Assembly: GCA_025093555.1 (NCBI GenBank)
Contig: JAIWNF010000007.1
Coordinates: forward strand, 930,001-994,000
Direction of reading: 5' to 3'
Length of the DNA stretch: 64,000 bases
Source of the DNA: Circinella umbellata
Lineage: Eukaryota > Mucoromycota > Mucoromycetes > Mucorales > Lichtheimiaceae
Part shown: positions 34,463-45,800 of the stretch, piece after piece
Layout: each line of letters begins with the position of its first letter
Position numbering within the stretch: position 1 is the first letter of the stretch
Notes under the pieces: generated by a model
What the model was told of the DNA's origin: nothing
What the model saw: only the letters and a program-made list of their open reading frames with translations
The model's database searches: none
Program-made: the position numbers and the translations under genes

Positions 34463-36806
34463 ATGCAAGATTATACAACAGAAGTATACAGAGCAATGTA
34501 TTCTGGTATTAGTGTATACGAGATGTTAGTTCAAGGGATGCCCCTTATGCGCCGACGAAAAGACTCTTACATGAACTCGACTCAGATTCTTAAAGTTGCT
34601 GGTTTTGATAAAGGAAGACGAACACGCATTGTTGAACGAGAAATCTTGCCAGGTGTTCATGAAAAAGTACAAGGTGGTTATGGGAAATTTCAAGGCACTT
34701 GGTAAAATAATAATAATAATAATATGATTAATATTATTATGACGTATACATAAATATTGGATGGATAGAAGGAAAGGAGGGAGGAAATAAATACTTATTT
34801 GTTTTTTTTTTTGTTTTTTTCACTTATAAAAAGGATCCCCATGGAGATTGCCAAAGTACTTGCAGAAAAATATAATGTTTTTGAAGCAGCTCGACCATTA
34901 TTTGAATTAGATATGACACATTACGATAATGATCATAATCGATTACCGACAAAAGAAGAAGCTCTTGCTCATTATGATCCACAACATACTTCATCACCTC
35001 CTCCATCACCTTTGGGTAGTGTTATTACGGTTCCTTCTCCACTGTCGTCTTCTATTGCAGCATTATCACCACGTCCTTATAATCCTCATCACTCTAATCA
35101 CTATAATCATCACAACCATCATTATCACAACCATCATGCTTCACCCAGCAATAATACCAATAATAACAATAATCGTCGACGACTATCCTTGGTAGATGAA
35201 CAAAGATTAACACCATCAACACCACCAAGAAAAAAAACCAAAGTGATAGATGAAGAAAAACATCGTAGTTTATTAATGGGACTTTTTATATCATCTGATG
35301 ATTCATCCCAAGTGCCAGAATTATTAAAACCACCGGACATCGATATTAATCTCGTGATTGATGATCAAGGACATACAGCATTGCATTGGGCTGCTTCATT
35401 GGCACGTATCAAAACATTAGGGCTTTTAATTATACGAGGAGCTGATGTATGTCGAGTGAATCATCACGGTGAAACAGCATTAATGCGAAGTGTGATGATG
35501 ACTCACTGTTTTGATACTCACTGTTTTCCGAAATTATTGGAACATCTCAAGGAATCAATTCCCATCATTGATCGAAGGAGGAGAACAGTAATACATCATA
35601 CCGCATTAACCGCAGCGACTCACGGACGATATGATGCAGCCATGTTTTATATGAAACACATATTAAGCATTATTGGAAGTACCCGTCATTTACAGTCGGT
35701 CATTCATGCAGAAGATATCAATGGTGATACTGGTCTAAGTATTGCGATGCGACTTGGATTACAAAGTATGGTTGCCATGTTGAACGAATTTAGTTCAATC
35801 ACAAAAAATATTGCTGAATCAAAACAGGTAAATTAGCCTTTTTTTTTTCGTTGATACTTAGTTTTCATCATATAATAGTTTACTAAAACATGATAAAAAT
35901 AATAAATTAGCCATTGGATACCCCTACTCCTGATACTTTAACAAAGAAAATTACTTATAAACCAAGTACGCGCGGGCGCGAAATTGTATCTAGTATGTAT
36001 TTATTGTATATTAGAAGAACAATTAGTGAGAAAAGAAATTGGGAAAATTTATAATCTTTCTCCTTTTCATCACTATCTAAATGTAAAATACTTAATAATA
36101 TATAGCTGTACAAAAAATTGTGGACGCACTCGATGACGATTATCATACACAACTACGAGAACGAGATGAACAATTAGAACGTACACAAATCCAATTACGT
36201 ACCGTTATGTTTGAATTAAGTGAAGCACGACAAAAATTGATAACTCAACAAACACAGAAGCAACAAGGATATGAACATAAATTGCTTGAATCCAATGACC
36301 TTGTACGAAAATTGGAAGAAGCTTTGAAATCCAATAATAACAATAAACAAAAAATAATAGAACAAGGAGAACAAGGGATTAATAGTAGCAATAGTGGACG
36401 TGAACAATGGTTAGAAGAACGAGTTTCACTTTTGCAGGCACAGGTGGAAGCCCATTCCCAAATACGACAAGAATTAAATCAACAAATTGAACAGTTAAAG
36501 CAACATTCAACAGAAAAGGAATTACAATGTAAACGGTTAATTGCAGCTTGTTGTAATATGTCGATTGATGATATAGATGGAATATTAGAACCCTTGTTGG
36601 CATCAGTTGAAAGTAATCCACCGGATTTGGATCTACCTCAAATTATTCAATTTATGGAACGATTATCATCATCACAACAACAACAATCACAAAATAACAA
36701 GAATAACAATAACAATAATCGTAATAATAATAATAGTAATAATAGTAATAATAATAATAATAGTATTAGTAGTATTGATGATGATGTAAATAATAAAGGT
36801 TCTTAA
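34463..36806 (+). CDS. APSES transcription factor, Mbp1/Swi4 type (KilA-N plus ankyrin repeats)
   Basis: Four exons (34463-34701, 34834-35827, 35911-35992, 36106-36806) join in phase to 671 residues. Residues about 10-105 are the APSES/KilA-N DNA-binding domain: [52 protein letters not shown] and [17 protein letters not shown] His/Asn/Pro-rich linker with a basic PPRKKTKV nuclear-signal-like stretch follows. Ankyrin repeats lie at about 245-390 ([44 protein letters not shown]). A coiled coil lies at about 445-590, and the C-terminus is Asn/Ser/Gln homopolymer-like. The architecture is that of the DNA-binding subunit of MBF/SBF, which drives G1/S transcription together with a Swi6-type partner. 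Which paralogue (Mbp1, Swi4 or Res-like) cannot be decided here. Confidence 0.94.
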
Positions 36807-36894
36807 ATCAACCTTATAAAAAGTATACATGTTTTATCTTATTTTTGATATATGTAGCAGTGTATGTAATTTCTTCTATACATTTTATTTGTAC

Positions 36895-37435
36895 TTATTT
36901 CCAATTAAAATCCTCTGCAGCAGCATCAACTAACATTTCACCAATTGCTAAAGCACCAGTGGCTGCAGGTGATGGTGCATTTCTGAGATTGAGCGCTAGT
37001 CCATTTAAACATTTGCGTTCAAGGATATAATCGCCTGCTGCTACACCTCCGGGCTACGTATATATAAATTATTTAGTTATTTCTTTTTGTTTTCACTAAA
37101 GAATCATCAATATTCTTTTATTTTTCTTAATATTTACCTCAAATACTTGAGACATAACACCTGTAAAACTAGGTTCAACCATATCACCTTTAAGATTTGG
37201 AATAATTCGTTGACCACTCTTTAAAAAGGCAAACTTGAAAAGATCTCTATATAATTCACCTAGAGATAATGAAAAGTTTTGAAGAACGAATTCCCAAAAA
37301 GGCTTATTGGTTGCAAAATCAAGTACATCTTTAAGTTTGAAATCAAAGAATTTGTAGCCTTCTCTTGAAAATGTGATACTATTCATAATTAGATTAGTTT
37401 TATATCTATACCTAAAATCTTCCCATACAACAATC

Positions 37436-37466
<31 letters not shown>

Positions 37467-39185
37467 CCATGCGCCTGGACCAACAATCATTTGATGCCCT
37501 CTTCGTACATCCACCTATTATATATATCAAAAAAAGTTGAAGTTTTGTGATTCAAACTTTTTTCATATATTTTATAAATAAAATAAAATAAAAACTTACA
37601 GTAGGGGTAAAGTGTACACCTACTGGAATGCCACCTCCACTAGGCACAGGATAAATATTACGTGATACGATTGTTCGATATTCAGGTTTTAATTGATAAT
37701 AAGTTCCACGGAAAGTAACAATCTTATGTTTTGCTGAATTTCCACCTGTTATTTTTGATAATCTATCAGAGTAGAAACCACCACATGTAATAACATTTTT
37801 GGCTTGAACAGAAAGATGAGGTCCATTTTGTCCAGGTTCACGACCCTTAATCTATATATATATATATATATATATATAATATCAATATTTGATATTCATG
37901 CCCTATGATATAATATATTACATTGAAATAAAAAGATATAAATTTTTTACATACCAAAACACGTCGGTCTTCTTCAATTTCATTTACTTTCAATACTTCA
38001 AAAGAAAGTTTAACATCACCTCGACTATATAATATATAATATAACGTTAATAAATAAAAAAAAGGGTTATTTCAAACAATTTTCTCTAACTTTACCCTGA
38101 TTGTCGAATATCATTTGCTAAACATTGACTGACAAGCCAAAAATTTGTGATACCTGTATTTGGTGAATTCAATGCACTATAAGCATCAACATTGGGTTCT
38201 AATTTTTTGATCTAAAAAAAGAAAAAATAAGTAAATTTCTTCTCTTATACCCGTCCCTACTATAAATTCCCCAGGTCTATTTTATCTGTTTATATATAAA
38301 TAATTACCTCATCCTTATAAATAATTTCAAGATCTTTTACACCATTGGCTGTGCCTTGTTTATATAATTTTTCAACTTGAGCATGTTCTTCTTCATTACA
38401 TGCTACAATTAATTTTCCACAACGTTCAGCTGGAAGATCATTATCTTCACAATATTTATACATTAATTCAGCACCACGAACACATGTATGAGCCATACGT
38501 GAACCAGGTTCATAATATAATCCAGCATGAATCTATTTTTATTTTTTATTTTTTTGAGTCCCCTTTTTTTTTGTTATATTGAAATAATAATAGTAACTTA
38601 CCACACCAGAATTATGTCCTGTTTGATGAGCAGCAACATGATCTTCTTTTTCAAGTACAACTACCGTTTTTTCAGGATAACGATTAAGAATTTCACGAGC
38701 AGTAGCTATAAAATAAAATAAATAAAAAAATTTAATTTGATTACCATGCGAAGGGGGAGCTGAAACAAACAGAGCCAATTACCTAAACCAACGATACCTC
38801 CACCCACTAAAAAAAGAGTTTAATATATCAATAGTGATTTTACATATAAATAAACATAGAGAAACATATAAGAACAATTATAAAATAGTAATTCACTATT
38901 ATTATTATAGTTACCGATAGCAACATCAAAAACATCTTCTGGTGTTGCTAAGACAGGGTATAATGACTTTGCAAATCTTTCAGCTCTCAAAGGACCAAAA
39001 ATCTTTTCAACACCTTTTTGAGGTTGATGTCCTTCACCAGGCAACTTGTCGAAAAAGTATAAATCTTCTTTTGAAAGACAACGTTTACTGGTATGAATCA
39101 TTTTATTTTTTATTTGTTGTTGGTTACGTAATATTAAAGAAGGCATTAAAGCCGATCGACGCGTTATTCCTCCAAAACGATTCAT
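36895..39185 (-). CDS. L-2-hydroxyglutarate dehydrogenase, mitochondrial
   Basis: A chain of about ten short exons on the minus strand from ATG 39185 to TAA 36895, giving a product of about 450 residues. The start is Arg-rich and Ser-rich without acidic residues (MNRFGGITRRSALMPSLILR), as expected for a mitochondrial presequence. A FAD-binding DVAI-VGGGIVGL motif follows (split by an intron near 38820), then REILNRYPEKTVVVLEKE, the family signature AAHQTGHNSGVV with HAGLYYEPGS, KLEPNVDAYSALNSPNTGIT and VTFRGTYYQLKPEYR. The end is GVAAGDYILE and NLRNAPSPAATGALAIGEML. The enzyme oxidises L-2-hydroxyglutarate to 2-oxoglutarate with FAD, a metabolite-repair step. Several introns carry TA dinucleotide runs (about 37436-37460 and 37855-37877). 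Confidence 0.92.
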
Positions 39186-39860
39186 TGTTATTATTTCTTC
39201 CCCCAAGTATCAACGAAAAAAAATTGTTTTGATAAGGAAAAAGAAAGGAAAAGGAAAAAGAGAAAGGGAAAAAAGAGTACCCAGTTCATTTTTCTTAAAT
39301 TGAATATTTGCATTAATTAAAGTTCGAGCGGGATAAAGCCACAGAAAACACTTAACTCAGACTCTCAATCATCATGGGTACTACTCAATAGTAAAGACTG
39401 TAGAAAAAATCATCGCACCAGCCAAATATGGCAAAAAAAGGCTACCATATACGGAAATAATAATAGCCTTTACGAATATAAAAAAAAGGACTTGAAACGT
39501 TTATTAACACGAAAAAATAAAATATCATTTACGAATATTGATGATGTTTACGTGATTTTACTCTGTTCTACAGGATTTTTCAAAAGAAGTTGATCATGGT
39601 GCTTTTGATTTCACTAATGACGTTTTTGAATTAGTATCTTTTCTTCTAATACTCGCGGATGGTATTTTTGATTTCGAGGGTAGATGCTTTTTTTTTAATC
39701 TTTGTTGTCATTTTGAATTCATTTGACAAAGGTGTTTATCTTGAACAACCTGTTCTTATCTAATAATGATATCGTTGATCTTGACTGGTATGTTACATAT
39801 ATATATATATGAATATACATATATTGTATAAAGCACTAATGCGTTACAAATTCTTGTTCC
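39186..39860. other. Spacer, promoter side of the dehydrogenase gene
   Basis: AT-rich with a purine-rich stretch at 39235-39275 next to the start codon. No gene; a TA run at about 39798-39812 precedes the accessory relic. Confidence 0.4.
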
Positions 39861-39865
39861 AATAG

Positions 39866-40330
39866 GTTTGGAAGGGAGATGCAAACAACTAGCACGACAA
39901 AATGGGATGGAGTGGCTTTTGCCATAAAAGACAAAAGAATCACTCCTGTTCTTGTCGAATTATCGGGAAGTGTAAAGCTCAACACGACAGATATGAAAGA
40001 GCAAGACGACGAAACGAAGATGGTCTTCAAGATCATAAATATACTAAAATACATCGAAGCTCTGCAATTGATTAATTACCCAATTCCCCAACACTATATT
40101 CGTTTCTTTGGTTGGTATTTTTTAGTATATTACATCATTTATGTTTTGACTACGTAAAATACTCCTTTTATTGTATTGCAGGGGGAGAATTAATTTTTGA
40201 ATGCGTTTAGTTGTTGAAAAACGGAGTGTACCTGAGAAGAAAGTACTTTACAATCACCTGCCCAACGACTTGTGAAGAGCTAATCTTGTTCATCAAAAAT
40301 ACATCGGTTGCTTGATTGGAAACGGACCAT
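39866..40330 (+). pseudogene. Relic of an uncharacterised accessory gene family
   Basis: After a possible acceptor (CAATAG) the frame reads FGREMQTTSTTKWDGVAFAI, ITPVLVELSGSVKLNT and PIPQHYIRFFG to about 40115. After a possible intron ending in TTGCAG (40181), pieces GGELIFEC and LLKNGVYLRRKY, then CPTTCEELILFIKNTS, follow with stops between them. The ELSG...YVRFFG pattern recalls a repeated family of unknown function in Mucorales genomes, which is a memory-based impression. No start and no intact frame exist, so this is a pseudogene fragment beside mobile elements. Confidence 0.45.
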
Positions 40331-40420
40331 CACCATACAAAACAAGCAAATGTTGGGCTATGATGAGTAAATGACGTTTCTATTAATTTATGTCTATCAA
40401 TTTATGTGTAATATGTCATT

Positions 40421-40576
40421 TGTCCGCTCAATATAACGATATTTTAACTAAAGCATTATCGGATACCGTTATAGAAAATCAAAGATATTTCTCTGATTAA
40501 TCTGTTTGAACCCCAAAGCACTATCCCTATATCGAAATATTGTTATATCAAACATCGTTATAGAGAGCGGTGATAG
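40421..40576. mobile_element. Short inverted-repeat (MITE-like) element, copy 2
   Basis: It begins TGTCCGCTCAATATAACGAT and ends with the inverted form ATCGTTATAGAGAGCGGTGA. Internally it matches the element at 3052-3212, including the TTGAACCCCAAAG landmark. It carries more mismatches in its ends, so it appears older. No coding capacity. Confidence 0.75.
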
Positions 40577-41060
40577 TTGTACTTGCTGATGAAATCAGAA
40601 AGGAAGACTGATGTGGCGGTAAAAATCAATTATTGCGTTTTCTCCTAGATTATAAATCTTCTCATATGTGTATTATTTAATCTTGTACTTTGGCTCCCCC
40701 CATCCCACTTTTTCTTCTCTTTTCTTTACTTTACTTTATCTACGAGAATAGTAAGTTTTACCCTTATTTTATACATTATAGTTTATCTCTTTATTAACAG
40801 TTATATAAATAAATAGCCAATGGTTTTGCATTTATAAAGTCAACGTACATCATTTGGTGCCTTCTGGCGGAAGAGTTTCCCCCCGGAATGATAATGAGGA
40901 TTCCAATGACGGTAGGAATGCCTCTAGAAACCATTTTCTTATTTATAAGAGAATAGTTTCTACTCCTCTTACTTTGTAGAGGAGCAACAACATCATCAAA
41001 AGAGTAAAAAGTTGGACGACTCTAACACTCTTTCAAAGAAATAAAACGAATAATACAGCA
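40577..41060. other. Leader of the chimeric retroelement, possible LTR and primer-binding site
   Basis: About 480 bp before the chimeric ORF. A segment of about 40612-40853 could be a degenerate LTR, since it begins TGTGGCGG and ends near ATCA. It is followed by TTTGGTGCCTTCTGGCGG (about 40853), which has the TGG start of a tRNA primer-binding site. No second copy of the putative LTR was found in the window, so this reading is tentative. Confidence 0.25.
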
Positions 41061-42837
41061 ATGCCCGAAATCGAAAAAGGTTCAAGATATAACATGCCTA
41101 AGGTATCTAAATTGGAAAAAGAAGATAAAGAATCTTACGAATCACAGAAAGTATTGGGAAAAATTTATCGTGCAATTGACAAAGCCGACTACGACGAATA
41201 TGAATCTCGATTGGTTGATAATACAGTTTATGATGTGCGTTTACATAGCCCCGATATGGAACATTACATACAAGAAGCACGTGAATTGAAAAAGGAATAT
41301 GGTCGTGATATATTAGCATTAATGAACCAATATGTGTCAAGACAGAATCTAAATTGGTTTCTGGATATATTATCAAATGGTTAAAAGAAAGTACTCGGAA
41401 AGGTGATTATGAAATTCATGAAGAGACAATGAAAACTGTATTGAATTTAAAAAAGAATTGGCGTCGACGGTTCGAACAAGATTTGGAAGATGTTCCAGGT
41501 GCTCGTCATGCAAAGGCTGCAAGTTGGTATTACTGTACTTACCATCCCGATGAACGCATGAATGATAATAGTTTAGAAGGAAAACTTTTGAGTTTTCCAT
41601 GGGTCATGGATGACGTGATTTGTGAAATTGCTATGATGAATAATAACCGCGTTGCTACCGAGGATCAAGCCAAACCCATTGATGATGCATTGGTGAGACG
41701 CTTGGCATCAGCAAAACAAGATCTCAAGTTCACCATGATTTATAGTTCTGATGAAGAGGACGCTGACGAAGAAGATGAAGAAGGAAGTGGTTCTGACGGA
41801 GAAGAAGATGAAGAAACGGTAGAGCATAAAGATGATAAGGAGGACGGTAATGAAGAAGATGATCGAGAAGAAGAAGATGCAACATCTCAAGACATCTGGT
41901 TGGAAATCCAAAACAGTATCAAGAATTGCAACTTAATTGAAGAAGAAACCGACAAGTTGACTGACTTGCTCTGGCGGTATCAAGATGTATTTGGTGTCGA
42001 TTATAAAGATTTAACACAAACGTCGATTTTAGAGTTTCATGTTGATACAGGTGACGCAAAACCAATAATGCATAGACCAAATCGGTTTATGTCTCACGCT
42101 GAACTCGATCAATTACGACAAGAAATAAATGAAATGGTGCAACAGGGCATACTCATACCAGCAACACATGTAAAGGGCCCCGAAGGCCAACGAGCAGGAG
42201 GTTGGTCATTCCCGGCGTTATATGTTAAGAAGAAAACAGGCGAAGAAGACTTTACGTTCAATTCCAAAAATTGAATGAGGTGACAGTGCGGGATCCATGG
42301 CCTTTACCAGTGATATCAGATATTTTAGAATCTTATAATCAAGCTTCGCACATTAGTTGCATGGACCTACTAAAAGGCTTTAATCAAGTTAAAGTACATA
42401 AAGACAGTATCGATAAACTAACATTGACAACTCCTTGAGGTAATTTCTCCTATACGGTGATTCCGTTTGGTGTGGTTAATGGCTCCTCAGCATTCTCTCG
42501 AGCAATTTATTTTAGCAATGGAAGGTTTCTTAAATGATTTTGTGAACACATATATTGATGATATCTCAGTTTATTCAAAATCATTCCAAGAACATTTAAT
42601 TCATCTGGAAAAAGTTTTCGAAAGGTTACGCGAAGTCCATATGAAATTACGTCCGAAGAAGTGTATATTTGCCCAACAAGAGGTAGAGATACTGGGGTAT
42701 CTTGTATCAAAGGAAGGGGTAAGGCCCCACCCAGAAAAACTTATTAAAATGCAAGACTTTCCAAGACCAAATAACAAGACTAGTGTCCGTGCTTTCATAT
42801 CTTTAGCAGGCTTTTACCGACAGCATATACACATAAT
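41061..42837 (+). pseudogene. Chimera: RNA-dependent RNA polymerase C-terminus fused to Ty3/gypsy reverse transcriptase
   Basis: From 41061 to about 41740 the reading follows the C-terminal region of cellular RNA-silencing RdRPs: SYESQKVLGKIYRA, EYGRDILALMNQY, LVSGYIIKWLKEST, HAKAASWYYCTYHPDER and LLSFPWVMDDVICEI. The catalytic DxDGD part is absent. In the same frame come an acidic linker (41750-41880) and then a Ty3/gypsy reverse transcriptase: LLWRYQDVFGVDY, ELDQLRQEINEMVQQGILIP, DPWPLPVISDILESY, CMDLLKGFNQVK, the YIDD active site at 42551-42562, and ILGYLVSKEGVRPHPEK. It stops abruptly near 42837, before RNase H and integrase. Breaks: a one-base loss near 41333, a shift near 42245, a TGA at 42436-42438 and a shift near 42505. 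The junction itself (41354-42274) is one open frame of 306 codons. This is either a retroelement that captured a host RNAi gene fragment or an RdRP gene invaded in frame. Confidence 0.8.
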
Positions 42838-45800
42838 TGAACTGAAGTTTATTAAAATAAAATATTATCTCTATTTATATGAATCTTATTATCAGTGGGA
42901 TATATTGATATGTGTATACGTAAGATTTATATTTGTCATGGCTGTGTGAATTATGAATATAAGATTAATGAATATAAGATTAGACTTTGAGCGGTTGACG
43001 ATATGATATACCTATGCAGGTGTTATCTTTTATCATTATAGAAGACGGACTTCTGTGCTCTTACGTATAAATCATGGTCCAAATAGAAAAATACACGAAA
43101 TGTCAGCAAAGCATAATTAAAGATACGCTATACTTTAATAATTAAAATGACAAATGATTATCTTTATGAATAATATGTGTTGGATACAACAGTGATACGC
43201 GGTGGAAATTCCCTTGTTGAAATGTCTGTCGAAATAAAATAAAAAAAAAAAAAAGGTAAAAGTAAAAGAGACAGGAAAAGATGAAGAATTATTATTTCGC
43301 CCATATTTACACATACTTAAGTAGACACATGACCACTCACAGATCAATTCTATATCACGAAATCACATGAACCTGATCTGACCCAACCTGTCAAGAGTAG
43401 CTATGTTAATTAATTTTTAATGGTTTTTTTAGGAGGAGGGGGGGTTTAGTAGATTCTTTATTCATGGTTGTATTATAGGGTTCATGTGTCGCGTTGTCAT
43501 GATAGATCTGAAGTAGGATGCATATTACAGATTATCAGAAGTTGGAAATTTTTACATCCCTCAAAGTGTTCATAATTTCCATGTATTACTTGGAACATTC
43601 CAAGTCATCAATTTGGTCAAAGTGAGTATATGTGTTTATCACGGTCTGAACTTATTTGAATTAGAGTAGTATAAATACCATGTTATATAACACAAAGGTT
43701 CACATTACACTACGCAACATATAATATATATATATATATATATATACGTTAGAAAATTGTTATATCGAGCATGATTAAATTAAAAGATTCTATCAGAAAT
43801 GAAAACTTGAACAATATGGAAATAAGGTGTAGTTTCGTATGATTCGCCGATTCGAATTCCAGAGTAACAGGTATACGTATATGGTTATATTACTACAATT
43901 GTATGTCTTTGCATATTTGCATATTAATTATAAGGCTAGTTCAGAAAACATTTTATTTACGTTTAAACCACAGCAACGAAGCTGGACCTACAGAATTTTG
44001 CTTTCGATCACGCCCACGACCAGAGATTTATTTGACCATCATCTCTTTGATGACAAAACAGTGATGTGAATTTTAATTGACAAAAAAAAAAGCACTCATT
44101 AACTCAAAGAGGTCACCTTACAATAGCCTATTATTCTCTAATGTTCAACGAACTTCTCCATAAAAAAAACAACCAACAAATACCCCTCATTAACTTTGTA
44201 TATTACTACACACTATACGATACAAGTAATAAACCAACGCATTGTATATTTCTTTGAAAACTACTTTTTCCTTTATAATCATCTTCTTTAAACACACATC
44301 TACATTATCATCCAAGAAATCCATTCATTTTTTTTTTGTTTTTAGTAGAAATATCATGTAATATTTTTTAACAAGTACATTATAACGTTTATATAAAAGA
44401 ATGACATCGTCATTTCCTTTAACTTTTTTTTTTGCTCCCCAAGATGATGGTATTGGTTAAAATTACTTAATGAATGGACTACTCAATATTTCATCATTCG
44501 TACGTACGTATCCACGTTTTCAAATCATAATATTACATAAAACAATTTTTATAGGAGATAATAGAGTTTCATCCCGAATCATGCCAGAGCATACTGCTGT
44601 TGTTTATGCATTTTTATTCTACATGATATATCACCCCATACGTACGCTTTTTATTAAAAAAAATCACAGTGATTAATTTTATATTTATAATTTGCATTGA
44701 CTAATAGCATTACCATGATCATGGGAAATAAAACAAGGTAAAAAAAATAGAGTGACCATGTCACCCTACCTATTATATTAAATGTTTGCAGTAATTTGTT
44801 GCCCAGGGATCTATTTGGGGATCAAAATCAGAATATATTATAGTATGGATAAATTTCTTTAAACATTTCTTGAAAGTATTCTTTTTTGTTTTTATATAAT
44901 ATTGCTATAACTAAACTGTTACATATCTGCTTTCCTACTTCGCACATTTGTATCAAATATCGTTATTACGTATTATTATCTTTAGACTAATGACGAAGCT
45001 CAGACCACAGGATCAGTCGTTCTTCATTATAAATTTAACATGTAGCTACAGTATATTATAATACTACACAAGAGTATCAACAATTGTGCTAATAAAAATC
45101 TTTCTGAAGCTATTTTATCATATAAACAATCATACTATCAGAATGATAAATAGATATGAAAGGAATTTCAAATGACTTGTCTGGTCAAGATCATGTGAAA
45201 TAATTTACAAGAATAATATTGGTTTTTTCTTTGTTTTTTAAGCATTGTACATAGATTGCGGCAGACTAATAATAAAAAGATACCACATATATAATATACA
45301 TACGTATGTACTACCTATAATGCTATTTATTTCTTTATACATAAGACTAAATAAAATAGTGAATACACACATGAACTGTAAAATACATTTTATGCGTTGC
45401 AGATAAGCGTAAATATTAAATATTTTATTATACACAAGAAAACATAAACATTTAGCATTCCTGATGATTATATCAAATATGCATCACAAAAGGTACAGTA
45501 CCAATACTTAGTAAGGTTTGTTAGTATCTACGGTATATTTATTTTCTTGTGATATTAACGTATTGTAAAGCTTTTATCGTACTGTAACTTGTTCATGTGT
45601 GTGAATGTAGTTTCTCTAATCTCATAAAAAGTCAAGAAAAAGTATGAATACACATTTTTGTTACCTCTTCGTCGCCAATGTGGTTTTACATTGTATCTTC
45701 TTTTTCTGCTGTTTACGTAACTATTCAAACGATGGTGACTAAAAAAAGGTTTTAAAATATGAAATAGTTGACAACAGTCAAGCCAGTAACATAATATACA

